From positions 248,001 through 312,000 of the forward strand of contig VANK01000002.1 of the NCBI GenBank assembly GCA_008682415.1: a stretch of 64,000 nt of DNA, written 5' to 3'. The DNA comes from Acidobacteria bacterium AB60. GTDB taxonomy: Bacteria > Acidobacteriota > Terriglobia > Terriglobales > Acidobacteriaceae. The notes below the pieces were generated by a model. It did no database searches. It saw only the letters and a program-made list of their open reading frames with translations, and was not told the origin of the DNA. Positions 46,907 to 56,250 of this stretch are shown here, piece after piece. The first letter of the stretch is position 1, and each line of letters opens with the position of its first letter. Made by a program: the position numbers and the translations under genes.

Positions 46907-47503
46907 ATGGCGCTGTTGTCATGGAAGAGAACCGCCCGCGAGAACGCCGAATCGTCAGCGTTCGAGGACTTGGCGTTGCCACTCGTGCCGGCGCTGTACA
47001 ACCTCGCGCACTGGCTCACGCGGAACGAGGGTGATGCGGAGGATCTTGTGCAGGAGAGTCTGCTGAAGGCACTTCGCGGATTTAGCTCGTTTCAGACCGG
47101 GACAAATTTCAAAGCATGGATCTTCCGCATCCTTCGTAACACATACCTCACTTCGCGATCCGGACTCGCCGCGATGCGAACGGTGGCACTTGAGGACGAG
47201 CTGAGGGGCCGAGATGATTCCTTGCCCGCTGCTCCTCCGGAGGGTGTCATCGATCGCCATACACCTGAAGTGAATCTGATCCGGTTGAACGATGCCGCAG
47301 CTCTCTACCGCGGGATGGAAAAGCTCCCACCACCGCTGCTCGAAGTGATTTTGCTCTGCGACCTGGAGGGGATGAAATATCGGGAGATTGCAACCGTGCT
47401 TGAGATCCCGATTGGGACCGTGATGTCTCGCATTTCTCGAGCGCGCGCGGAATTGCGAGGCGTACTGCACACCGAATTTGGTTTGAACAGGGGGACACGA
47501 TGA
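46907..47503 (+). CDS. ECF-subfamily RNA polymerase sigma factor
   Basis: The gene encodes 198 aa. Region 2 is LYNLAHWLTRNEGDAEDLVQ with KAWIFRILRNTYL; region 4 is KYREIATVLEIPIGTVMSRI SRAR-type (visible as EIATVLEIPIGTVMSRIS). Regions 1 and 3 are absent, as in ECF sigmas. The stop overlaps the anti-sigma start (ATGA). A divergent ECF-like promoter lies just upstream, suggesting it transcribes both its own operon and the phosphoesterase/cytochrome operon. Confidence 0.92.
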   Translation: MALLSWKRTARENAESSAFEDLALPLVPALYNLAHWLTRNEGDAEDLVQESLLKALRGFSSFQTGTNFKAWIFRILRNTYLTSRSGLAAMRTVALEDELRGRDDSLPAAPPEGVIDRHTPEVNLIRLNDAAALYRGMEKLPPPLLEVILLCDLEGMKYREIATVLEIPIGTVMSRISRARAELRGVLHTEFGLNRGTR

Positions 47504-48315
47504 GCAATCATCTCTCGGAAAACATCCTTAGCGGCCTCGCAGACGGCGAGCTTTCCCCCGAGCAATTGGCTGCCGCTCAAGCGCATTTGGACTCGTGCTG
47601 TGCCTGCACCTCGAATGCTCTGGGTCAGGCATTGCTCAAGGTTTCTCTTGCCAAATCCGGACAGCGATACTCCCCGTCCCCGGAATTTACGGAGAGACTT
47701 AGACAGGAGATTTCAGAAGAGACACGGAGACCGGCGACGCCAGTCAAGGAAGCTTCTACCCAAAGGCCCTCGTGGACCGCTGGACTTGCCGTAGCAGGAT
47801 GGGCATTTGCCCTGGTTCTCCTGATTGCCGGCCTGATCGCGGTTCAGCGGAACTCTGTCTTCTGGGGCGGAGCGGCTGCGAATCGGACAGCCCTGGTTGC
47901 GGAGATGTTCGACTTGCATATCGCGGCTCTTGCGGAAGGGTCGACTTTGCAGGTTTTGTCGTCGGATCGCCATACGGTCAAGCCCTGGTTTCAGGGAAGG
48001 ATTCCGTTCACGTTCAATCTTCCAGAACAACTGCCTTCCGACGAGAAGCTTGACGGCGCAAATCTCGTCTACGCAGAGGGAAAGCCAGTCGCACAGCTAA
48101 TTTACAGCATCGGCCACCACAAGGTGTCAGTCTTCCTTGCACAGGGAGGGGGCGCAGGCACAACCGGCCCGAGTACGCAGGCGCGATCGGGGTTCAGCGT
48201 AAGCAGGTTTACTACAAACGGGCTCGAGGGAATCGCGATCAGTGACATAGATCCGGCACGGCTCACTAGCTTGGTTGAGCTTATTGATCACGCCCAAGCA
48301 GGCACTCAAAATTAA
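47500..48315 (+). CDS. Anti-sigma factor with zinc-finger-like N-terminus
   Basis: The gene encodes 271 aa. The N-terminus NILSGLADGELSPEQLAAAQ then HLDSCCAC gives the H-x3-C-x2-C arrangement of ZAS anti-sigma domains. A membrane helix (about 92-115, AGLAVAGWAFALVLLIAGLI) leads to an exported domain rich in beta strands (LPSDEKLDGANLVYAEGKPV). It would hold the sigma factor inactive at the membrane until a signal arrives. Coupled to the sigma gene by overlapping start and stop. Confidence 0.85.
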   Translation: MSNHLSENILSGLADGELSPEQLAAAQAHLDSCCACTSNALGQALLKVSLAKSGQRYSPSPEFTERLRQEISEETRRPATPVKEASTQRPSWTAGLAVAGWAFALVLLIAGLIAVQRNSVFWGGAAANRTALVAEMFDLHIAALAEGSTLQVLSSDRHTVKPWFQGRIPFTFNLPEQLPSDEKLDGANLVYAEGKPVAQLIYSIGHHKVSVFLAQGGGAGTTGPSTQARSGFSVSRFTTNGLEGIAISDIDPARLTSLVELIDHAQAGTQN

Positions 48316-48427
48316 GCGGCTTAGTCGGTGGGTCCGAGAGATGCCCGGTAGCGGAGCGTATTGCCCTAGTGCCATGGATTTGCGTTAGCGGGCATCCATG
48401 TAAGGGAGGCGCTCAGGCAAATCGAAT

Positions 48428-51400
48428 TCAGAACAAGCTTACTTGTTGGCTGGAGGTCTCGACCGGAGGAGCGATCCGGCTAGGTTCATGGTGACGGCGG
48501 GGTGCTGGTTGACGTAAGGAAGGATTACTCGGGTGGGACTCCTTCCCATCCGCCGTTGAGAAGATGAAGGAACGGCCTGGCAACGCGTGTGTCCGCTCAC
48601 CTGGGACTATCACCCCGACCAGATTCAGCGGGTCAGCGCCGGCGATTGCAATCTCATGATCATCGGACTGATCCTTCGCGAGGCGAAGACTCTCGAGCAC
48701 CTCAGGAAGCGCGAATTGCTCTCCCGCAAATCCGGTAACGAATCGGCCGCCGCGCACTTCACCTCGATCTTCAAGCCGGCGGAGCATCCGCAAAAGTAGC
48801 GTCCATCCAGGGATATTCGACTCGAGCACGAGAAGATCTCGAAAGACTACTCCGTAGCGGGCAAGGAGCATGCGCGCGGCGGATTCGATCGCCTCGTCTT
48901 CGGCTCGAGCACGTTCCAACGTATCTTGAGGCTGTGGTTCGTTCGATCGCAGGAGAGACCATCGGCCTGAGGCGCTGCGTGCCTTCTTATAGGAATCAGA
49001 CGTTCTTTGGCGGCGGGCCGGGTCGAGCATGGCGCGTAGCTGGTCATATCCATCCGCTGCGGCGACTCCGGCTGCCGCAAGCTCCCAAAGGGCATGATGG
49101 ACCTCGACCGAGCTGAGATTGAGAAGCCGTTGAACGTCTTCGGCAAAGCATGCCCCTCGCTGTTTGAGCAGTTCCAAGGCCTTCAGCGCGTTCGGAGTGA
49201 GTGTCCGCGCAAGCGACGCTTCGTTCGCCTCGCGGTTCTTCAATGCGTAATGGAGCCAGGTTGCCGATCCGCGCAGGTAGAAGGTGATGGGAGCCGCCTG
49301 GCTGGGAACCACCCGGTGGGGGCCGTCAGAGTCCGGCGTTGTGAATGCGGGGTGAGGCGATAGCCGTCCCCACGCAACCAGGCCTGCAAGGCAAAGATGA
49401 TCAAGCCAGCGTGGATCGTAGCCCGCCACGCGTGATGGGAGAATTGACTGCTCCCACTCGATCGCGGGAGCTTCGAAGCCTTCTAGCCGGCCAAGAGCCT
49501 CCAGGAGGCCGTCCTCTCCCGTCAGCTGCATCCGGGGTGCAAGGTGTTGCCATCTGAGGAGCCACCGCATGAACGTATGCGGTGAGACTGGCTCCACCTG
49601 TTTCCGTACGATTCCGATGGTGAGCTTGTGAATTCGCTGCAGGATGCGCCGTTCGCACCATTCAACATCGAAGTCATCTTCTGGGTGAGCGTTCTCGAAT
49701 GTCCCTCGCATCAGGAGACCCTGAACTTCGAGCGCGATGAACTGCTGCCATACCAAGGCTGGATCGAGTGACAGATCAGCGGCCAGCTGACGCGCAGTCA
49801 CGGGGCCGAGGATCTGAATCCAGCCTTGCACGCATCTGCGCAGCGCCTCCTCTCGTGCAGAGAGAATGCTCGGACCTTCTCCCCAGAGTGAGAGCGCGGA
49901 TTCGACCCTTTCGGTGGCGACCCAACATTGCGATGTCCCGCAGGCCATCGTGCGTGCTCGTCCGTCAGAGAGAAGACGTTCGTAAAACCCGCTCCAGTGC
50001 GCATCTCCCTTCTCCAGAGCGAAGGCAACGGGCATGACAATAACGCTCATCAGCAGATCGTGCAGTTCGTGATGATCACGAACATCGGGCCGGCATTCCG
50101 CGCGCACCGTGGCGATGGCCTGCGGTTCAAGGCCGCCGGGACGCTCGAGAACACTGGAAGGAATGCCGGATTTGAGCGAGACGGCTCGGGCACGGCGTTC
50201 CTCGAGTCCCGCCTCATCCAGGAAGGCATAGGGATTCGCGTTGAGGAGCTCATGAGCAAACTGCGAGGGAACGGGCGTGTCGATCGCGAGGCATTGGATC
50301 GTACCGTCCTGGATGCCTCGCAGGACGCTGATAAGGCCGTCGAGGTCCATTGCTTCGTGTAGCACATCGCGCATGACCTCGCGAACCAACGGATGGTCTG
50401 GAATCTGGATGTCGCCCTCAATGTTTTCGAAACACGCGGCAGCTTGGGGGAAGACGCTCGCGAGGAGGTCTTCGGAGCGCGTGCGCTGGACCTGCGGTGC
50501 GATACGCTTTCCCTTCGCGTTTCTCAGTAACTGCAGGCTTCGGCCTGCGGCCCAGCGCCAGCGAGTCTTGAACACAGGTGCGGCGAGGGATGCCTGCTCA
50601 AGCAACTCCTTAACCGTGACTTCAGTCAGGAACTGAAAGACATCAGAGAGGGGGAAGCTATGCTGCTCGGCGAGGGAGATGTTGATCCCGTTATCCGTGG
50701 CGGCGGCTTGCAACTCGAAGTTGAAGCCACGACAGAAGCGCTTTCGCAGCGCGAGACCCCATGCCTTGTTGATACGGCCGCCGAACGGAGCATGCAAGAT
50801 CAGCTGCATGCCGCCCCCCTCGTCAAAGAAACGCTCGGCGACTATGGTGGTCTTGGTCGGGACCGCGCCAAGCACGGCCCGCCCGGTGACTATGTATGAG
50901 ACTAGTTGCTGGGCGGCCCAGGTGCAGACTTTGCATTCAGCCATAAGCCACGCCATGGTGGACGAGACTTCAGGGTGCGCCAGCGAAATGCACTGTGGCA
51001 AGATGGTCTGGGTTCGAGAGGAAATTTCGCGACGCAATTGGCATACGCCATCAGACAGCTCGTCGGTGCGCAATGGCGCCTCGCCGGTCCAGAAGGGAAC
51101 GCTGGCCGGCGCCCCATGGGCATCCTCGACGTGCACTTTGCCTGCTGGATCGATGCGTTGAACCCGCCAGCTGGAGTTGCCCAGCAGAATCACGTCGCCG
51201 GGGCTCGAGTCGACCGCGAAATGCTCGTCAAGCGTGGCTATTTGTAGCCCCTCCGGTTCGAGAATCACATTGAACAGTGCAGTATCGGGGATGGCCCCTC
51301 CGTTGGCAATCGCGATCATGCGAGCGCCGCGCCGGGCGTGAAGCTGGCCGTGAACTCCGTCGTGCAGAAGATATGCGCCATAGCGACCGCGGGTTGACTC

Positions 51401-52831
51401 AATCCCGTTGCTGAGAATCGCGATCACCTCTTCGAACTGTTCTCGCGTGAGTTCGCGATAGGGGTAAGCACGACGAACAACTTCGAACAGCGAGTCCTTC
51501 TCCCAGGGCTCGGCTCCGCACATGGCGACGATCTGCTGCATGAGCACGTCGATGGGCTGCGAAGGCACCTCGAGTCGATCGAGTTCACCGGCGTACATTT
51601 TGCGGACCAGAGCGGCCTGCTCGAGCAGGTCATCTCTCGTGGTGGCAAAGAGCCGTCCTTTAGGGATCGCTCCGCGCCAATGGCCGGCGCGTCCAACGCG
51701 CTGTAGCGCCATTGAGACCGCGCGCGTGCTGCTGATTTGACAGACAAGATCGACGTTTCCGATATCGATTCCGAGTTCAAGCGAAGCAGTGGCGACGAGA
51801 ATCTTGATCTCACCGCGCTTCAGCCGCCGTTCGGCATCGAGGCGAAGGGCACGGGAGAGAGAGCCATGATGTGCGCCAACATTCTCTTTTCCAAGGCGCT
51901 CGGCGAGCGCAAAGGAAACCCGCTCGACGAGTTTGCGCGTGTTGACGAAGACGAGGGTGGATCGATGCTCCTCCGTCATCTTCGCGAGCTTGTCAAAGAT
52001 TTCCTCCCACATAGCGTGGGAGGTTACCGAGTTCAATTCGGCGGTGGGAACCTCGATGGCAAGATCCATCTCCCGTCTTTGGCCCACTTGGATTGTGGTG
52101 GCGGGCTCGCCAGCAGAACGGCTGCCGGTGAGAAAGTCGGCAACCAATTCAATGGGATTCTGCGTGGCCGATAGACCTATGCGCTGAGGCGGCGTCATGA
52201 GCCCGGTGATCAACGCCCCAGGAGAAAGTCGATTCTCTCCGCAGTTCAGCGCATCCAGGCGCTCCAGGGATAGGGCGAGGTGAGCCCCGCGCTTGTCGTC
52301 TGCCACAGCATGGATTTCGTCCACGATGACCGTTTCGACGCGATTCAGGTGCTCGCGGCTGCGCCTCGACGTGAGCAGAATGTAGAGGGACTCCGGTGTG
52401 GTGACCAGAATGTGCGGCGGGTTGCGCAGCATAGCCGCGCGCTCTCTCTGCGACGTGTCGCCGGTGCGCACCGCCGTGCGAATGTCGAGTTGGAGGTAAC
52501 CGCGGTTAAGACCAAGCTGCTGAATCTCGCTTAGAGGTTCTTCCAAATTCTTCTGAATGTCGTTCGACAGTGCCTTGAGAGGCGAAACATAGACCACCTG
52601 GGTCGTTGGCGCGAGAGTCCCATCGAGCGCCCGGCGGACGAGTCGGTCAATGCACACCAAAAACGCGGCAAGGGTTTTACCGGAGCCCGTGGGGGCGGAG
52701 ATGAGGGTCGGTCTGCCTTGGAGAATGCAGGGCCAGCCGCGCAGCTGCGGTTCGGTTGGAGTACCGAACCGCGTGACGAACCATTCCGCAACGATGGGGT
52801 GAGCCCAGGCAAGCTCGGCGGGGAAGGCCAT
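48428..52831 (-). CDS. lhr: Large ATP-dependent helicase Lhr
   Basis: The gene encodes 1467 aa, the full length of bacterial Lhr. The helicase core occupies the first ~420 residues: Walker A SAPTGSGKTLAAFLV, motif Ia VYVSPLKALSNDIQKNLEEP, DEIH at about residue 172, and motif VI QRVGRAGHWRG. Winged-helix and beta-barrel regions follow; the last ~650 residues form the Lhr C-terminal extension. Lhr-type enzymes unwind RNA:DNA hybrids and are linked to repair. It stands alone; no nuclease partner is adjacent. Confidence 0.95.
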   Translation of the reverse strand: MAFPAELAWAHPIVAEWFVTRFGTPTEPQLRGWPCILQGRPTLISAPTGSGKTLAAFLVCIDRLVRRALDGTLAPTTQVVYVSPLKALSNDIQKNLEEPLSEIQQLGLNRGYLQLDIRTAVRTGDTSQRERAAMLRNPPHILVTTPESLYILLTSRRSREHLNRVETVIVDEIHAVADDKRGAHLALSLERLDALNCGENRLSPGALITGLMTPPQRIGLSATQNPIELVADFLTGSRSAGEPATTIQVGQRREMDLAIEVPTAELNSVTSHAMWEEIFDKLAKMTEEHRSTLVFVNTRKLVERVSFALAERLGKENVGAHHGSLSRALRLDAERRLKRGEIKILVATASLELGIDIGNVDLVCQISSTRAVSMALQRVGRAGHWRGAIPKGRLFATTRDDLLEQAALVRKMYAGELDRLEVPSQPIDVLMQQIVAMCGAEPWEKDSLFEVVRRAYPYRELTREQFEEVIAILSNGIESTRGRYGAYLLHDGVHGQLHARRGARMIAIANGGAIPDTALFNVILEPEGLQIATLDEHFAVDSSPGDVILLGNSSWRVQRIDPAGKVHVEDAHGAPASVPFWTGEAPLRTDELSDGVCQLRREISSRTQTILPQCISLAHPEVSSTMAWLMAECKVCTWAAQQLVSYIVTGRAVLGAVPTKTTIVAERFFDEGGGMQLILHAPFGGRINKAWGLALRKRFCRGFNFELQAAATDNGINISLAEQHSFPLSDVFQFLTEVTVKELLEQASLAAPVFKTRWRWAAGRSLQLLRNAKGKRIAPQVQRTRSEDLLASVFPQAAACFENIEGDIQIPDHPLVREVMRDVLHEAMDLDGLISVLRGIQDGTIQCLAIDTPVPSQFAHELLNANPYAFLDEAGLEERRARAVSLKSGIPSSVLERPGGLEPQAIATVRAECRPDVRDHHELHDLLMSVIVMPVAFALEKGDAHWSGFYERLLSDGRARTMACGTSQCWVATERVESALSLWGEGPSILSAREEALRRCVQGWIQILGPVTARQLAADLSLDPALVWQQFIALEVQGLLMRGTFENAHPEDDFDVEWCERRILQRIHKLTIGIVRKQVEPVSPHTFMRWLLRWQHLAPRMQLTGEDGLLEALGRLEGFEAPAIEWEQSILPSRVAGYDPRWLDHLCLAGLVAWGRLSPHPAFTTPDSDGPHRVVPSQAAPITFYLRGSATWLHYALKNREANEASLARTLTPNALKALELLKQRGACFAEDVQRLLNLSSVEVHHALWELAAAGVAAADGYDQLRAMLDPARRQRTSDSYKKARSASGRWSLLRSNEPQPQDTLERARAEDEAIESAARMLLARYGVVFRDLLVLESNIPGWTLLLRMLRRLEDRGEVRGGRFVTGFAGEQFALPEVLESLRLAKDQSDDHEIAIAGADPLNLVGVIVPGERTHALPGRSFIFSTADGKESHPSNPSLRQPAPRRHHEPSRIAPPVETSSQQVSLF

Positions 52832-52874
52832 GAGCGATTCTAGCCCATTCGCCTTTTCTTTGCTCAGCGCGGAG

Positions 52875-53624
52875 TCAATGAGCAGTCGCCGCTATCTGGT
52901 TTTCCGCGGCTCCCTTCTGAAGGGCCACCGCAAGGTCCTCAGGGTTAAAGCCGAATGGACCCGGCTTGCTCTTGTAGAGCACGCGTCCGCCAGGGGCGAT
53001 CAGATACAGGCGATCAGGCCAGCCGGTGTAGGCTGCCTCGACCTGATTGTCCAACGCATCCACGAGCGCCGGGAATCTGATACCGAGCTTGCGAACGCAC
53101 GCTCCGGCCACGCTGAATCGCTCGCCTTCATTTTTTGGACTGGCGAAGAGGACGTGGTCGCGAACGTTCGATTGCATCTCCCACACGTCAGTTGGATGCG
53201 CTTCAAGGATGTAGACAGCGTAGAACGAGACCTTGTCCTTGTACTGCTCGGCCAGTTTGTTCAGGGCGGGAACCTCCCGCCGAAATGGCGGTCAGGTATA
53301 GCTCCCGAAGACGAGAACGACGGGCTTGCCGGCCCAAAGAGACGCAAGCTGCACCGGAGTCTTCGTATCCAGGGTCTTGACCGCAAAGTCGGGAGCCTGA
53401 TCCCCGGGGTTTACGTGGCCAAACCGAGCCTGCGTCCACATCGTTTCGAATGGGAAGAGGAAGTACGCCGGCATGGGCATGTGCATCATCACGTGCCCGA
53501 AGACCTCGGGAGGCTGATGCATGGCCCAGTCAATATAGGCTACGAACGCCATCCAGGCCACGACGAGCACCCCGCCTATGCTCAGCGCCCACCGCCGGTT
53601 CGTCGGTTTCATTTTCAACCGCAT
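52875..53624 (-). CDS. Deiodinase-like selenoprotein (in-frame TGA = Sec)
   Basis: 249 codons are read through an in-frame TGA at 53292-53294. Before it: a membrane anchor (about 13-31) and the thioredoxin-fold start NPGDQAPDFAVKTLDTKTPV and VLVFGSYT; after it PPFRREVPALNKLAEQYKDK and VYILEAHPTDVW. SYT-U-PPFR is the active-site signature of iodothyronine deiodinase-like proteins, where Sec is the catalytic residue (U111). A 7-bp hairpin stands 10 nt after the TGA. selA, selB, selD and tRNA-Sec are adjacent. It is probably a membrane-tethered redoxin; bacterial homologues have no proven substrate. The start may be the ATG at 53612. Confidence 0.87.
53265..53281 (-). promoter_or_regulatory. Bacterial SECIS element of the deiodinase-like gene
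   Basis: On the minus strand, ten bases after the TGA, GGCGGGA-GGT-TCCCGCC forms a perfect 7-bp stem with a three-base loop starting GG. The distance from TGA to loop (17 nt) and G at the loop start fit the bacterial SECIS consensus recognised by SelB. Confidence 0.75.
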
Positions 53625-53640
53625 CGCTACCGGCCTCCTT

Positions 53641-54237
53641 TCATTTCGTCATCTCATTCAACTCGAGATAGCGCTGTGGCGGTACACCGAAAGCATCAGC
53701 CACGCGATTAAAGAACGCGAACATGGCAGTGATATAAACGGCTTCGGCGATCTGTGGCTCCGTCCAGCCCAATTCCCGCAAATTCTGCACATCATCGGCC
53801 GTGGTGCGATAAGCGGCCTCTGTTACCTTCCCAACATATTCGAGAAGAGCTCGCTCCGCAGGCGACAGGCCCGCCTCTTCAAGCTTGCCCTCAACCAGTC
53901 CCTGCACTGTTGTTTCATTGGCTCCCTGAACACGCAGGAAGTAGGCGTGCGAGTCCAGTCAATAGGGGCACCGATTCAGGTAGGAAACCCAGCTCGCGAT
54001 GGCTTCTTTCTGCCGCCGCGTAAGGTGCCCTTCTGAGAAATGAACCGTGTCGCCGAACCTGAGAACCTCCCGCAGGAAATCCGGGCGGTGACTGAAGCAC
54101 TTGAGAATCCCAGGAAGCTTTTGCCGGCCTGACTTGAGGCGCCACTCATCGTACACTGCGGCGACGTCACCAGTCGCATCGGCGTCCTCAATGATCTTGA
54201 TTTTGGTTTCAGGGTGAGGCTCGGCTTCGAACGACAT
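53641..54237 (-). CDS. AhpD-like selenoprotein with CxxU active site
   Basis: 198 residues are read through an in-frame TGA at 53959-53961. The carboxymuconolactone decarboxylase/AhpD fold is clear: HLTRRQKEAIASWVSYLNRC, then PY-U-LDSHAYFLR, with C90, U93 and H97 matching the CxxC-x3-H of AhpD-type peroxidase-related enzymes, and the second half ending in NRVADAFGVPPQRY. The Sec replaces the resolving/attacking Cys. A candidate downstream stem (CACGC/GCGTG, 53931-53949) is weaker than the SECIS of the neighbouring gene. The two selenoprotein genes lie 16 bp apart and form one operon. Confidence 0.87.
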
Positions 54238-54324
54238 GTGTTTGGCAGGACTATAGCATGTCCGCTAGAGGAGCAAACCATACTTTTGGTGGAGGTAAAC
54301 GATCTGGTCGGGTTGAAACTTGAG

Positions 54325-56250
54325 TCAGAGAACGATGCGGCGGTCGCCCTCTCTCCGAGTTATACGCTCGTAGTCCAGGTATTCAAGCAGAGGGATAGCG
54401 TATTTTCGACTGACGCCTGCAAGTTGCTTGAATTGTGAGACGTCAAGGCTCTGCCCTCGCATCCGCTGGATCTTGCCTTTCAAATTCAGGAGAGCGTCCT
54501 GATGCATGAAGAGAGAATCGCTACCCAGGCGCACCAGCTTCCTTTCACGAAGCAGGACGGTGACCAATTTTCGAAATTGTGTCAGGTCGATGGCCAGAGT
54601 GGATGCCAAATCGGCCGGCGTAGGCGCCTCGAGGCCAGCCAACTGATACGCGCGAGCGATCTGTGCGAGTTTGTTGTCATCGACCGATGAACGTGGTGGC
54701 GGGCCTTTCGCTGGGAGCAGGCGGTCCTCCACTACTCGCAACTTCTCACTTCGCTCAAGATACTCGATCGCTGCATCGGTAACCTCTGGCTTCAGAGCCG
54801 CCTTGCTCTTGAGAACGGATCGCTTAAATTCTCCGTGGGCGAACAGCTTCTCCAGTTCCTTCTGGACGAGGGCAGATGCCGTGATCATCGCCTCACGAGA
54901 CAAGAAGAGATCGCTTTTGAGTGAATGAATCTCTCCGCTCAAATGCATCTCCTGGAGACGATCTCTGACGAAGGCGACGGTGAAGCCGGTTTCTATGGAT
55001 AAATTTCGGCTGGTAGTCCCCTCCAGCCCTCGCCGCCCCACACGTAGTGAGAAGGTATTTTCCAGGGCTATATGCCTCATTTGCTCCAGCCAATCCTCAG
55101 TCGTCTTCTTCCTTAACCGCTGAATAGGGTGAGCGTCCAGGACACGGCCTCCTCCTATCGTTGAGATCGGTGAACCTTGTCGCAACACGAAGCGATCGCC
55201 AGGCAACAATACGACCGGGTGAGAAAGGCGCAGACGTGCCAGCCGATGACTCCCCGGCAAAATGGGTTGGTAGCCGTATAGGGAAACGTTCGCCATGCAC
55301 TCGGTTGCAAATGCGTGGAAGTGGGCGCGCATACCGTGCTTCAATGGGGGCGCGCTCTCCAGGAGGGCGATCTCCACGTCTACCGCATCCACAGCACTGA
55401 TCGTGTCTGGGGCCACGAGTGTGTCCCCTCGTTGCAAAAGATCGGCATCGACACGATTGAGATTTAGCGCGACGCGAGTTGGTGCTGTTGCACGCTCGGC
55501 AACTTGACCGTGCACCTGAATATTACGGACCTTGGCCAGTCGAGCCCCAGGTTCAACAATCAGTTCCTTCCCAATCGGCACGACGCCGGAGATCAGCGTA
55601 CCTGTGATGACTGTCCCAAACCCCTTTACCGCGAATGAACGATCGATAGGAAGCCGCAACAAAGACTCGCTTTTGGGGTGCGGCAGGCGTGCCGCCAGTT
55701 CGGTGAGCTGCTGTCGAATCTGATCCAGTCCCTCGCCCGTGAATGCGCTCACTGAGATGATCGGCTCGGTGGCGAGGAATGTGGAGGCGAGGAATTTGCT
55801 CACCGAAGATCGAGTCTCATTGAGCCTGCTCGCGTCAACCGCATCGATCTTGGAAAGCACCGTCAATCCATGTTGAACGCCCAGTAGTGAGCAGATTGCG
55901 AGGTGCTCTTCGGTCTGGGGCTTTACTCCTTCTTCGGCCGAGATGACCAATATCACAGCATCGATTCCGCCAGCGCCTGCCAGCATGTTGCGAACGAAGC
56001 GCGCATGCCCCGGAACATCAATAAAGCTTATCCGCAGCTGAGATCGGTCGTGATCTGGCAACACCAGGGATGCGAAGCCTAGATCGATAGTGATCCCACG
56101 CTTCTTTTCTTCGGGTAGACGATCAGTTTCGACTCCGGTGAGAGCACGGATGAGCGCGGTCTTGCCGTGATCGATATGCCCGGCCGTACCAACGACAAGC
56201 GTTTGTTGCGCCGCGTTCGGGCGCGCTTGATAGGGAAGAATATCAGCCAT
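54325..56250 (-). CDS. selB: Selenocysteine-specific elongation factor SelB
   Basis: The gene encodes 641 aa. The GTPase has G1 GHIDHGKT, G3 DVPGHARFV and G4 SKID. Domains II and III follow ([20 protein letters not shown]). The last ~270 residues are the tandem winged helices that bind SECIS RNA, ending [20 protein letters not shown]. It delivers Sec-tRNA to UGA codons that carry a SECIS. The ATG overlaps the end of selA by 8 bp, so the machinery is one operon, selD-selA-selB, followed downstream by the selenoprotein genes. Confidence 0.97.
   Translation of the reverse strand: MADILPYQARPNAAQQTLVVGTAGHIDHGKTALIRALTGVETDRLPEEKKRGITIDLGFASLVLPDHDRSQLRISFIDVPGHARFVRNMLAGAGGIDAVILVISAEEGVKPQTEEHLAICSLLGVQHGLTVLSKIDAVDASRLNETRSSVSKFLASTFLATEPIISVSAFTGEGLDQIRQQLTELAARLPHPKSESLLRLPIDRSFAVKGFGTVITGTLISGVVPIGKELIVEPGARLAKVRNIQVHGQVAERATAPTRVALNLNRVDADLLQRGDTLVAPDTISAVDAVDVEIALLESAPPLKHGMRAHFHAFATECMANVSLYGYQPILPGSHRLARLRLSHPVVLLPGDRFVLRQGSPISTIGGGRVLDAHPIQRLRKKTTEDWLEQMRHIALENTFSLRVGRRGLEGTTSRNLSIETGFTVAFVRDRLQEMHLSGEIHSLKSDLFLSREAMITASALVQKELEKLFAHGEFKRSVLKSKAALKPEVTDAAIEYLERSEKLRVVEDRLLPAKGPPPRSSVDDNKLAQIARAYQLAGLEAPTPADLASTLAIDLTQFRKLVTVLLRERKLVRLGSDSLFMHQDALLNLKGKIQRMRGQSLDVSQFKQLAGVSRKYAIPLLEYLDYERITRREGDRRIVL

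Noticed and set aside
52875-53186. A separate 103-aa thioredoxin-like gene
   Set aside because: It is the 3' part of the deiodinase-like gene; the frame is continuous with 53292-53624 apart from the single TGA, and family motifs run across the junction.
53915-54145. 76-codon frame across the AhpD TGA as an alternative to Sec read-through
   Set aside because: It is in a different frame and its translation has no AhpD homology; the homologous frame is interrupted only by TGA.
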